Below are positions 1 through 6,770 of a stretch of 9,555 nt of DNA, piece by piece (positions within the stretch are counted from its first letter, which is position 1; every line of letters starts with the position of its first letter). The position numbers and the translations under genes were made by a program. Below the pieces are notes generated by a model. That model did not search any database. It was not told the origin of the DNA and worked only from the letters and a program-made list of their open reading frames with translations. Origin of the DNA: Candidatus Zixiibacteriota bacterium. GTDB taxonomy: Bacteria > SM23-81 > DAOVCL01. Where the stretch lies: positions 1 through 9,555 of the forward strand of contig DAOVCL010000065.1 of the NCBI GenBank assembly GCA_030670005.1, in the 5' to 3' direction.

Positions 1-270
1 TGCCTGAGAATTTAAAGACCTCAATAAGAACTTAGCCTGAATAATTTATATGCCACAAAGACACCAAGCCCCAATGGGTTGATAAAATTTAGATTAAAAC
101 AGAAGTTCAGAGTTTAATACAGAGCAACTCAGCTTACAGACTAAACTGCTTTTATGTTTTAAATTCTTAGAGGCTTTGTGGCTAAAATTTATGAGTAATC
201 CGGGTTAAAAGCCTCAAAAATTCTGGGAATAAATTTTTAGTTAATTTGTATTCTAATAGGTAGTGTGTCG
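1..270. other. AT-rich noncoding leader with a degenerate inverted repeat
   Basis: No reading frame here looks like a gene. A 17-base imperfect inverted repeat lies at 52-68 and 166-182 and matches at 14 of 17 positions; its perfect part is GCCACAAAG (52-60) against CTTTGTGGC (174-182). The arms are about 100 bases apart, too far for a simple terminator. The stretch may be a decayed intergenic repeat element. The last 50 bases hold the candidate promoter of the sigma factor gene, listed separately. The window begins inside this region, so the upstream neighbour is unknown. Confidence 0.6.
226..251 (+). promoter_or_regulatory. Candidate ECF-type promoter of the sigma factor gene
   Basis: GGAATA (226-231) is followed after 14 bases by TTGTAT (246-251). 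ECF sigma factors typically read a -35 beginning GGAA and a short -10 about 16-17 bases on, and many control their own gene. The same pair with a 15-base gap lies in front of the VIT/VWA gene at 2097-2123. Transcription would start near 258-260, leaving a very short leader before the ATG at 271. The assignment rests on the match between the two sites and known ECF promoter architecture; nothing here proves activity. Confidence 0.4.
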
Positions 271-858
271 ATGAACAAAAGTGAGGGACAAAACCCTTTC
301 GACCAACAAAATGACGATAAGCTGATTTTAAAAGTTAAGAAAGGTGACCCATATTCCTTCGATCTTTTGGTGAAACGTTATCAGAAAAGGGTCTATTTTT
401 TGGCTTATCGCATGGTCAAAAATCATGATGCCGCAGACGATATAGCCCAGGAGACCTTTATCAATGCATACCAGAGTATCAAATCTTTCAAGACTGGATA
501 TAGTTTTTATAGCTGGTTATACCGGATATGTGTGAACTTGAGCATAAATTTCTTGAAGCGTCAGAAGCACCTGATTCCGGAGAGTCAATTTGAGGAAACC
601 TCAAGTCCATTGGAGAGGGAGGCGGCCGGATCGGATCCCTCAAATCACTTAGCCTTAAAGGAACTGGAGCAGAAGATAGAAAGGGCTATAGATTCCCTGT
701 CGCCAAAATATAAGGCTGTGTTGGTATTGAGGATATATGAGGATTTAAGCTACGAGGAGATTGCTAAAACTCTGAAGCTATCTTTGGGAACGGTGATGTC
801 CCGCCTCTTCAGGGCCAGGGAAAAGATGCAGAAGATGTTAAAGGAATATAAGGAGTGA
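271..858 (+). CDS. ECF-family RNA polymerase sigma factor
   Basis: An alternative sigma-70 subunit that directs RNA polymerase to a small regulon. Counting from the GTG at 265, region 2 spans residues 31-101 and contains DDIAQETF (58-65) and the promoter-melting stretch around FYSWLYRICVN. Region 4 spans about 137-190, with the helix-turn-helix LSYEEIAKTLKLSLGTVMSR (161-180). Region 3 is absent and the length is about 195 residues, both normal for ECF factors. The ATG at 271 was chosen over the in-frame GTG at 265 because the only purine-rich site, AGG at 258-260, sits ten bases before ATG but only four before GTG. The stop overlaps the start of the anti-sigma gene. The group is RpoE/SigW-like; the exact ECF subgroup cannot be assigned by eye. 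Confidence 0.93.
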   Translation: MNKSEGQNPFDQQNDDKLILKVKKGDPYSFDLLVKRYQKRVYFLAYRMVKNHDAADDIAQETFINAYQSIKSFKTGYSFYSWLYRICVNLSINFLKRQKHLIPESQFEETSSPLEREAAGSDPSNHLALKELEQKIERAIDSLSPKYKAVLVLRIYEDLSYEEIAKTLKLSLGTVMSRLFRAREKMQKMLKEYKE

Positions 859-2087
859 GTAAGTTGAGATGTAAAAGGTTTGACAAGCTGATTTACCTTT
901 TTCTGGATGGGAGACTGAAGCAAAGAGAAAAAAGGGAGCTGGAGGAGCATCTTTCTCAGTGCAAAAGATGCCAGGAGAGACTGTCCCTTTTGGAAGCGGT
1001 GGAAGGGAGAGCAAGAAAAATTGAGATAAAAGAGCCACCGCAGGAATACTGGGAAAGCTTCTCCAGTCGGGTAAGGGAGAAGATCCTTGTCCGAAGTGAA
1101 AGATCACCTGCAGTTAGATTCAAGAAAGCAATGGAGAGCATCCTTGCCTTTTCTCCCTCGAAGATAAAGATAGCAGCCGGCCTGGTAGCGGCGGTGCTGG
1201 TCTTTATCATCGGAAAATTGTATATGGACTATCGGGGAGGGGAAATGGTCCCACCCGCACCAGTTATGAGAACTGTTGAAGTGCCAAGTCTTGATACCGT
1301 CGGGATAGAAAAAAGGGGGACATTTCCCACAGAGGAGAGAGATAAGGAGATACACTTTGAGAGGCCCGGGAAGGGGATGAAACCCACCATTACGGATGAA
1401 AGGAAAGAGAAAACGGTTCCCACAGAGAGGGCGGATGATAAAAGAGAGGCTTTGTTAAAAGAAAAGGAACTTCCTACTCATCCAAAGGTTGTAGAAGAGA
1501 AAGATATTACCTCTTCGGTGCCTGCTTTGGAAGATCACACCCTTCTAGAAACCCCAAGACCATCGGAAGAGCAATTTATATCTCCAGAGACAAAATCCAT
1601 CGGAGCAGGAGTGGAAGGAGGGGTTAAGGATAGGATGATGGGAGAAATCACCCTTCCCAAAGATAAGGCTCGAAAAGCTGAAGGGATTCATAAGAGAGGA
1701 GGAGCTGAAGAACCGGCAAGCAAGGTTTTTGTGGCTGCTGAATCAGCCTCTCGTCTCCCTCCAGCTATGGATCATTATATGGTGAATAAAAAGCCAGTTC
1801 CGAAAATAGAAGCTAATGATACATTGATGCAAGTGGGTGAATTGAGAAAAATAATCCAGGTATGGAAGACCCACATTGAGGAAAATCCCAGCGATTCTTT
1901 GACCAATCAGGGTTATCTTCAGGTGGCGGTCGGTTACTATCTCTTAGGTAGGCTCACTCAGGACACCACCGATATTTCCGCAGGTTCAAGACTCATAGAG
2001 GGATATCTTGATCAGATCAAAGACCAGGCGCTCAAGGCCCAATTAAATGACCAACTGGAAAAAATAAAGGCATTGGGGGAAAGATGA
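855..2087 (+). CDS. Membrane-anchored zinc-finger anti-sigma factor with long extracytoplasmic part
   Basis: Probably holds the upstream sigma factor inactive at the membrane. Counting from GTG 855, the cytoplasmic N-terminus carries the anti-sigma zinc-finger pattern: C6, then H32-x3-C36-x2-C39, with LDG before it. One membrane span follows at about 104-125. Beyond it lies a charged, low-complexity linker rich in Lys, Glu and Pro (about 130-330), then a helical C-terminal segment (about 330-410, from LRKIIQVWKTHIEENPSDS) that looks TPR-like and could be a sensor. The total of about 410 residues is long for this family. Two starts compete. GTG 855 forms a GTGA overlap with the sigma stop and has AAAGGA at 840-845. 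TTG 864 has a better site, AAGGAG at 850-855 with eight bases of spacing, and gives the usual short lead into the first Cys. Confidence 0.85.
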   Translation: MSKLRCKRFDKLIYLFLDGRLKQREKRELEEHLSQCKRCQERLSLLEAVEGRARKIEIKEPPQEYWESFSSRVREKILVRSERSPAVRFKKAMESILAFSPSKIKIAAGLVAAVLVFIIGKLYMDYRGGEMVPPAPVMRTVEVPSLDTVGIEKRGTFPTEERDKEIHFERPGKGMKPTITDERKEKTVPTERADDKREALLKEKELPTHPKVVEEKDITSSVPALEDHTLLETPRPSEEQFISPETKSIGAGVEGGVKDRMMGEITLPKDKARKAEGIHKRGGAEEPASKVFVAAESASRLPPAMDHYMVNKKPVPKIEANDTLMQVGELRKIIQVWKTHIEENPSDSLTNQGYLQVAVGYYLLGRLTQDTTDISAGSRLIEGYLDQIKDQALKAQLNDQLEKIKALGER

Positions 2088-2096
2088 AAAAATTTC

Positions 2097-2123
2097 GGAA
2101 TATTACCCTCCCCTGGATTGTAT
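2097..2123 (+). promoter_or_regulatory. Candidate ECF-type promoter of the VIT/VWA gene
   Basis: GGAATA (2097-2102) and TTGTAT (2118-2123) are separated by 15 bases, repeating the arrangement found before the sigma gene. Transcription would start near 2130-2133, giving a leader of about 35 bases that includes the strong ribosome site at 2152-2160. This would let the sigma factor drive the VIT/VWA gene separately from the upstream pair. The assignment is by pattern only. Confidence 0.4.
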
Positions 2124-2165
2124 AAAAAGTAGATTGAACATCAAATCCCTGAAAGGAGGGCGGTT

Positions 2166-4331
2166 ATGAAACGGATATGTGGCTTGACCTTGATTTTAGT
2201 TGTGTTCCTCAGCCTGATTGCCCTGGCTGATGGATTTATCATCCCCAGGCCCCTGCGTCCTCATGGACCTTTTCCTCCCAATCTCTCCATAAAATACCAT
2301 CATGTGGAGATAAAGATCGACAACCAGGTTGCACAGACTGCCGTAGATCAGGTTTTCGTAAACAATTTCCATAGGGACATCGAAGGGACCTATATCTTCC
2401 CTATACCGGAAGATGCCTCTATCTCAAACTTCTCTATGTTCATGGGAAACGAGGAGATCAAGGGAAAGATATTGGACAAAGATGAAGCCCGAGGGATCTA
2501 TGAGGATATAGTTCGCAGAAAAAGGGACCCCGCTCTTTTGGAATATTTCCAGGACGGGATGTTTAAGGCTTCGGTCTATCCTATTCCAGCAAAAGGTGAG
2601 ACCCGCATCAAACTGTATTATTCAGAGATTCTGAAGCTAAACGGAGGAATATGTGGCTATCGATACACTTTAAATACCGAGAAGTTCTCTAAGGATCCTT
2701 TGCAGAGCGTGAAACTTACCGTGGAGATAAATTCGAAAAGGCCCATAAAGAGCATCTACTCACCTTCGCATAATGTGAGAATTGAAAAGGAAAGTGATCA
2801 TCACGCAAAGATAACCTATGTGGAGGAAAACACCCGTCCGGATAAGGACTTTTTTCTCTATTATACTGTCTCAGAGAAAGATATCGGCTTTGATCTTCTT
2901 CCCTACCAAGATGAGGACAAAAACGGTTACTTTTTAGCTATGATCTCTCCCCAGGTGGAGGTTTCCGCGGACAAGACCTTAAGCAAAAACATAATCTTCA
3001 TTCTCGACACCTCAGGAAGCATGAGTGGAGAGAAGATAAAACAAGCCAAGGGAGCCATCTCTTTTTGTTTAAACAGTTTGAATAAGGGGGATCAGTTCAA
3101 CATAATCGACTTCGATGACCAGATCAAAAACTTCAAGCCTGGATTAGTGCGGGAAGATCATAAGAATATCCGGGAGGCGCTTTCCTTTGTGGATAGATGT
3201 GAGGCGGAAGGCGGAACTAACATAAATGATGCGCTTCTGACCGGTCTCAGACAGATTGAGGAGAATGAGAGTGCTTCCTTCATCATCTTCTTGACCGATG
3301 GCCTGCCCACGGTGGGTGAGACAGGTATAAAGAACATCTTGGGAAATGTGAAAGGGGCAAACCGATCCGCAACCAGGATATTTGTATTTGGAGTGGGATA
3401 TGATGTGAACACCCGGCTTTTAGATCAACTGGCCCAGGATAATCACGCTTCCTGCGATTATGTTCGCCCATCCGAGGATATCGAGGTGAAAGTCTCCAGC
3501 TTCTATAAGAAGGTTTCCCATCCTATTCTGACAGATGTCAGGCTTTCCTTTGGCCAGGTGAAGGTTTATGATCTCTACCCCAAAGAGCTTCCGGATATAT
3601 TCAAGGGAACGCAACTTATGGTGCTGGGGAGATACAGGAATGGAAGGCACACTAGGGTTACTCTCTCCGGTTCCACCCGGGGGACCACCAGGAGATTCAC
3701 CTATAAGGTGAATTTCTCACCGGATGACAAAAACGACTTTATCCCTCGACTCTGGGCAACCAGAAGGATCGGATATTTGGTTGACCAATTAAGGCTTCAT
3801 GGTCAAAACAAAGAACTGGTAGATGAGGTGGTGAGATTATCCAAGAAATATGGCATCATCACTGAATATACCTCTTTTCTGGTGGATGCGGATTATAGAT
3901 TGGCGGCTGATGAGTTGGCTCCCCAGGCAGGAAGACATTTGAAGAGAGGGTTAAGAGGAGAGGTGGGCAAAGGAGCAGTGAACCGAACCATAGCTATGAA
4001 GTCTTACCAAGATGCCCTCACGGCCCCCCAGGTATATCTGGATGCGGAGGGGAAAGAGCAGAGAATGACCAAGGTGGTTCAGGTTGGAAACAGGACTTTC
4101 TTCAACAAAAACGGGCTCTGGGTGGATACCGCATACGAGGGAAAGGTAGAGCCGGTAAAAGTGAAAAGATTCACGGAGGCCTATTTCAAGCTTCTGGGCA
4201 AGGTCCCGCAGGTGGGAAGATTCCTCGCTCTGGGAGATGAGGTTATATTTCTCCTGCATGGCAAAGCCATCCACATCTCGGATGAGGGAAAGAACGACTT
4301 CACCCCATCCGAATTAAGATCACTTCTTTGA
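2166..4331 (+). CDS. Secreted VIT and von Willebrand A domain protein (ITIH-like)
   Basis: A 721-residue exported protein. A signal peptide covers residues 1-22 (Lys-Arg, a hydrophobic core, cleavage near ALADG). A VIT domain as in inter-alpha-trypsin-inhibitor heavy chains follows at about 35-155, including RKRDPALLEYF (118-128) and VYPIPAKGETRIKLYY. The VWA domain is at about 273-450 with a complete metal-binding MIDAS site: DTSGS (D281, S283, S285), T351 and D378. After about residue 590 comes a C-terminal region (RTFFNKNGLWVD, then LALGDEVIFLLHGKAI) for which I have no named function. No LPxTG sorting signal or C-terminal anchor is visible. AAAGGAGGG at 2152-2160 sits five bases before ATG. 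Such proteins usually bind ligands or other surface proteins through the metal site. The role here, perhaps a surface or periplasmic partner of the sigma/anti-sigma pair, is inferred from position. Confidence 0.9.
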   Translation: MKRICGLTLILVVFLSLIALADGFIIPRPLRPHGPFPPNLSIKYHHVEIKIDNQVAQTAVDQVFVNNFHRDIEGTYIFPIPEDASISNFSMFMGNEEIKGKILDKDEARGIYEDIVRRKRDPALLEYFQDGMFKASVYPIPAKGETRIKLYYSEILKLNGGICGYRYTLNTEKFSKDPLQSVKLTVEINSKRPIKSIYSPSHNVRIEKESDHHAKITYVEENTRPDKDFFLYYTVSEKDIGFDLLPYQDEDKNGYFLAMISPQVEVSADKTLSKNIIFILDTSGSMSGEKIKQAKGAISFCLNSLNKGDQFNIIDFDDQIKNFKPGLVREDHKNIREALSFVDRCEAEGGTNINDALLTGLRQIEENESASFIIFLTDGLPTVGETGIKNILGNVKGANRSATRIFVFGVGYDVNTRLLDQLAQDNHASCDYVRPSEDIEVKVSSFYKKVSHPILTDVRLSFGQVKVYDLYPKELPDIFKGTQLMVLGRYRNGRHTRVTLSGSTRGTTRRFTYKVNFSPDDKNDFIPRLWATRRIGYLVDQLRLHGQNKELVDEVVRLSKKYGIITEYTSFLVDADYRLAADELAPQAGRHLKRGLRGEVGKGAVNRTIAMKSYQDALTAPQVYLDAEGKEQRMTKVVQVGNRTFFNKNGLWVDTAYEGKVEPVKVKRFTEAYFKLLGKVPQVGRFLALGDEVIFLLHGKAIHISDEGKNDFTPSELRSLL

Positions 4332-4336
4332 ACTTA

Positions 4337-4420
4337 GCCACCTTCGAGCGGGCTCTATAGGACGCAGATTAACGCAGAGCCTTAGGATTTATAAAAATAA
4401 AGACCCTCATCGGAGGTGGC
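4337..4420 (+). other. Nested stem-loop structure just after the VIT/VWA stop
   Basis: GCCACCTTCG (4337-4346) pairs with CGGAGGTGGC (4411-4420) in ten pairs, one of them G-U. Inside it GGCTCT (4351-4356) pairs with AGAGCC (4376-4381). The enclosed bases include CGCAGATTAACGCAGAG, a motif reminiscent of intergenic repeats. The structure begins six bases after the upstream stop, so it would form in the 3' end of that message, or it may be a small repeat element. Its right strand can also pair with the next hairpin, described under findings. Confidence 0.5.
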
Positions 4421-4430
4421 AAGAATGTTA

Positions 4431-4463
4431 AACCTCCCGCAGATTTCGAATCTACGGGAGGTT
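4431..4463. terminator. Strong hairpin, possible terminator of the sigma/VIT operon
   Basis: AACCTCCCG (4431-4439) pairs perfectly with CGGGAGGTT (4455-4463). After one C/A mismatch, AGATT (4441-4445) pairs with AATCT (4449-4453), leaving a TCG loop. The stem is strong enough for a terminator, but no run of T follows on either strand. It could instead be an intergenic palindrome or an RNA-stabilising 3' end. It lies 100 bases after the VIT/VWA stop, with no gene between. Confidence 0.4.
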
Positions 4464-4499
4464 GCTATTATAGTCTCCCAAAACCCTTGCTCAAGATTC

Positions 4500-4576
4500 C
4501 TCTCCCTCGAAGGAAGAGATTAGGTGAGTTCCCCTCTTCCTCTAATTACCTCCCGCTAGGGGAGGGAGAATTCTCT
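4500..4576. repeat. Degenerate intergenic repeat with short palindromes
   Basis: A CT-rich block with three small foldbacks: CTCT...AGAG around CCCTCGAAGG (4500-4518), CCTCCC against GGGAGG (4549-4565, loop GCTAG), and the palindrome GAGAATTCTC (4566-4575). The wording CTCCCTCGAAGG...TTAGGTGAG resembles a family of intergenic repeats common in many bacterial genomes. I base that on general familiarity; no second copy is present in this window. Confidence 0.4.
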
Positions 4577-4806
4577 TGGGGAAATAAGGGACGGTGGTGC
4601 AGAAACTGCCAAGCACTTTCGGCTTGCCCTCCTCTATGTCCTTAATTTCTATTTTTCAGCCTGACCCCATTTGACCTCCCATTAGGAGAAACAGGACTCC
4701 TAAGGAAATTAAAATCAACTTTATCTTCTGATAAGTTTTCATCTCCATTTCCCTTCACAGAGGGTTAACAAAAGGGGGTTGCTAAGGCAAGGGGTTAATC
4801 GCCGTG
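4577..4806. other. Noncoding stretch, no gene recognised
   Basis: No credible gene. On the minus strand a stretch at about 4587-4676 reads as a short open frame (IEIKDIEEGKPK, then CTTVPYFPKR), but it is closed by a stop directly upstream and by another about 38 codons on. It may be a decayed end of a mobile gene or chance. GGGTTAA occurs twice (about 4763 and 4792). Nothing else is supported. Confidence 0.5.
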
Positions 4807-4920
4807 TCACCGGGGTTCGGTACAGACTACAACCGAACTTAGCCCCCTTCGGTCGCTTACTCCTCCGTAGGCTCATGCCAGCCCTTCCCGATGTGCAAGT
4901 GGACTCCTTTTACTCCACTG
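4807..4920 (-). ncRNA. Structured noncoding block, possibly a group II intron remnant
   Basis: Three perfect hairpins lie close together: GTTCGGT/ACCGAAC (4815-4821 with 4832-4838, ten-base loop), GGCT/AGCC (4870-4873 with 4880-4883) and AGTGGA/TCCACT (4898-4903 with 4914-4919, ten-base loop). Read on the minus strand the block contains GAACCCCGGTGACACGG followed by TTAACCC, wording I associate with domain I of bacterial group II introns. No reverse transcriptase, GTGYG 5' end or domain V is present, so at most a fragment survives. The intron label comes from memory of such sequences and is tentative; the hairpins are directly visible. Confidence 0.3.
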
Positions 4921-4997
4921 AATGATTGAATACCGACCTAGTTGAGAATTTCAAACAACCCTGGATATCTTGGAATTTCTTAGAAAATCCGAAATGT

Positions 4998-5102
4998 TTA
5001 CTTTGGTTTCTTTCTCCTTTGGGCTATCCAGAGGCACCAGCCAAGGCCGCCGTAGAGGACCAGGCAGCCGAAGATCAACATAATTATGGCAGATATGGGC
5101 AT
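4998..5102 (-). CDS. MetS-like small subunit of NSS amino-acid transporter
   Basis: A 34-residue membrane peptide. It begins MPISAIIMLIFGCLVLYGG, continues with a Trp-rich end of the span (about 5-27) and closes with a basic tail, QRRKKPK. The AI-x-M...(W/Y)GGL pattern is that of the MetS family (methionine/alanine importer small subunit), known to be needed by the NSS transporter MetP in Corynebacterium glutamicum. Its ATG at 5102 lies one base after the transporter's TAA, and GGAGG (5107-5111) within the last transporter codons serves as ribosome site, so the two are surely co-translated. The basic C-terminus after the span suggests that end faces the cytoplasm. C. glutamicum MetS is longer, about 60 residues. 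I am fairly confident of the family; the substrate is unproven. Confidence 0.85.
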   Translation of the reverse strand: MPISAIIMLIFGCLVLYGGLGWCLWIAQRRKKPK

Positions 5103-5103
5103 C

Positions 5104-6573
5104 TTACCTCCTCTTTTTGGTGAACATAAAGGTAATGGCTAAAACTATGGCCAGGCCAACCACTCCCCATCCGCCAACCCCTAAGGCCCAGCCGGAGTAA
5201 CTACCATAACGGGTCCTGATCCCCTCCCAGATGACATTCCCCAGGAGCCCAAGGAGGATCAGGGGGGAGACAAACCTGATGAGGATATCCCACCATCCCC
5301 CAATACTGAAGTCGGAATCCCTGTTGGCATAGTTCCTCAGCTTGGAGGGGCCGAAGAAGTAGCCGATAAGTAAGCATTCAGCCAGACAGACGGGAACAAG
5401 TCCAAAGTTGTTAAGGAAATGGTCAACTATGTCCAGCCACCAGAACCCTCCCCTGGTGGTGAAGATTACCCCCAGAAGGAAGGCTACACTACAGAAGAGC
5501 AGGTTGGCCCTTTTGCGATTGAGTCCCCAACGGTCCATCCCCCCAGCCACCACTGCCTCTATCAGGGAGAAGGCGGAGTCAATCCCTAAGGTCAAAAGCA
5601 TCAGGAAGAAGAGGACCCCGAAGATGGAGGCGGCAAAGGGGAGAAGACTTATCACCGTGGGGTAGGTGACAAAGGCCAAACCGAGGCCTCCGGAGACGAC
5701 ATCCCCCACTCCTGCATTGGTGGCCTGGGCAAGATAGCCGAGGGTGCTAAAGACGGCAAAGCCAGCGAAGAAGCTGGTGCCGCAGTTGGCCAGGCTGGTG
5801 ATAAAGGCGTTATTGACTATATCTGACTTACGGGGCAGATAGCTGGCATAGGCGATCAAGACCCCAAAACCCAGGGAGAGGGAGAAGAATATCTGGGAGT
5901 AGGCAGCAAGCCAGACCTTGGGGTCCTTGAGAGCGGAGAAGTTGGGGGTGAGATAGAAGCGGAGGCCCTCTAAGGCCCCAGGGAGGGTCAATCCCCGAAC
6001 TACCAGCACGGCCAGGAGAAGCATAGGCAGGGGAACAGTAACCAGGACCACCTTGCCCACACTCTTCGTCCCCTTGGAGATGCAGAGGTAGATGAATACC
6101 CAGGTAAGCAGGAGACCGAGGAGGATGGGCCACCTGATCCCTCCTATAGTGCCTGGCCCTGAGGAGAGGTGAAGGAACCCTTGTTTGAAGAAGGTTTCAG
6201 CGGAATTTCCCCAGGAAAGTTTCAGGGAATGGACCAAATAGGAGAAGCACCAGCTCATAATCACCGCATAGTAGGTGGTGATGAAGAAGCCAACCAAGAT
6301 TGCCCACCATCCCACCCACTCTGCCCTTTTCCTCACCTGGCAAAATGATTTGGGGGCGGATCCCTGCATCATATGGCCCAGCCCGAACTCCAGGATCATC
6401 AAGGGGATGCCGGTGGTAAAGAGGGCCACAAAGTAGGGAATAAGGAATGCCCCTCCACCGTTCTGATAACAGATGTAGGGAAACCTCCAGACATTTCCCA
6501 GGCCTACGGCTGAGCCTATTGCGGCCAAGACAAAACTTGACCTCTTCTGCCATCTATCCTCGGCAATCTCCAT
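5104..6573 (-). CDS. Sodium-dependent amino-acid transporter, NSS/SNF family (LeuT fold)
   Basis: An inner-membrane symporter of about 489 residues with some 11-12 spans, importing an amino acid with sodium. Counting from ATG 6573, span 1 has the family signature AIGSAVGLGNVWRFPY (18-33) with the unwound Gly region and the sodium-binding Asn. Span 6 has SQIFFSLSLGFG (226-237), nearly the LeuT substrate-site sequence. Span 8 carries GIDSAF, where the Asp-Ser pair lies at the second sodium site as in animal SLC6 members, unlike the Thr-Ser of LeuT. The start at 6573 was preferred to the in-frame ATG at 6603 because GGGAGGAAGA lies directly before it and the protein then begins MEIAEDRW, close to span 1. 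The MetS-like gene follows one base later, so methionine or alanine is the best substrate guess. A TTGACT at 6634-6639 could be a -35, without a clear -10. Confidence 0.93.
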   Translation of the reverse strand: MEIAEDRWQKRSSFVLAAIGSAVGLGNVWRFPYICYQNGGGAFLIPYFVALFTTGIPLMILEFGLGHMMQGSAPKSFCQVRKRAEWVGWWAILVGFFITTYYAVIMSWCFSYLVHSLKLSWGNSAETFFKQGFLHLSSGPGTIGGIRWPILLGLLLTWVFIYLCISKGTKSVGKVVLVTVPLPMLLLAVLVVRGLTLPGALEGLRFYLTPNFSALKDPKVWLAAYSQIFFSLSLGFGVLIAYASYLPRKSDIVNNAFITSLANCGTSFFAGFAVFSTLGYLAQATNAGVGDVVSGGLGLAFVTYPTVISLLPFAASIFGVLFFLMLLTLGIDSAFSLIEAVVAGGMDRWGLNRKRANLLFCSVAFLLGVIFTTRGGFWWLDIVDHFLNNFGLVPVCLAECLLIGYFFGPSKLRNYANRDSDFSIGGWWDILIRFVSPLILLGLLGNVIWEGIRTRYGSYSGWALGVGGWGVVGLAIVLAITFMFTKKRR

Positions 6574-6676
6574 TCTTCCTCCCTTCCAATATTGATCCCG
6601 CATTATGCATTAAGAAACCATTAGGTTATCATAAGTCAAACCCTGATTTTTAACTAAAAACCGATGGTGCCATCTC

Positions 6677-6690
6677 ACAAGGATCCTTGT
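6677..6690. repeat. Perfect 14-base palindrome
   Basis: ACAAGGATCCTTGT reads the same on both strands. It sits three bases before a second, larger palindrome and is probably part of the same composite element. Confidence 0.75.
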
Positions 6691-6693
6691 AGT

Positions 6694-6717
6694 AGGGGCG
6701 CAAGGCCTTGCGCCCCT
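6694..6717. repeat. Perfect 24-base GC-rich palindrome
   Basis: Each half is AGGGGCGCAAGG, followed at once by its exact complement, so the whole reads identically on both strands. With no unpaired loop it would form a cruciform or a tight RNA hairpin. No T-run follows on either strand, which argues against a standard terminator. Confidence 0.85.
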
Positions 6718-6722
6718 GCTTT

Positions 6723-6748
6723 GGTGGCAGAAGAGGGCTTCTGCCACC
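6723..6748. repeat. Perfect 11-base inverted repeat
   Basis: GGTGGCAGAAG (6723-6733) and CTTCTGCCACC (6738-6748) pair fully around the loop AGGG. It follows the 24-base palindrome by five bases. Confidence 0.85.
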
Positions 6749-6770
6749 TCTAAAAACACACAGCTACCCG

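Noticed and set aside
838..1423. Minus-strand frames of 64-89 codons
   Set aside because: Antisense shadows of the anti-sigma gene, without ribosome sites or recognisable domains.
2106..2160. CCCTCC at 2106-2111 pairing with the ribosome site GGAGGG at 2155-2160 of the VIT/VWA gene as a translation switch
   Set aside because: The loop would be 43 bases and the candidate promoter would start transcripts after 2111, so the left strand would often be absent.
4425..4523. A 32-codon frame with a good GGAGGT ribosome site
   Set aside because: Its codons are the arms of the hairpin 4431-4463 and of a repeat; no protein-like pattern. Kept only as part of the structure finding.
4926..5123. A 65-codon frame on the plus strand
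   Set aside because: It has no ribosome site and runs antisense over the MetS-like gene, which has clear family features.
5408..6553. Several open frames of 85-118 codons on both strands
   Set aside because: All lie inside the NSS transporter gene in other frames and show no family features.
6574..6603. Upstream ATG at 6603 for the NSS transporter
   Set aside because: The extra ten residues are encoded by the ribosome site and its surroundings; ATG 6573 has the site in the right place and starts near span 1.
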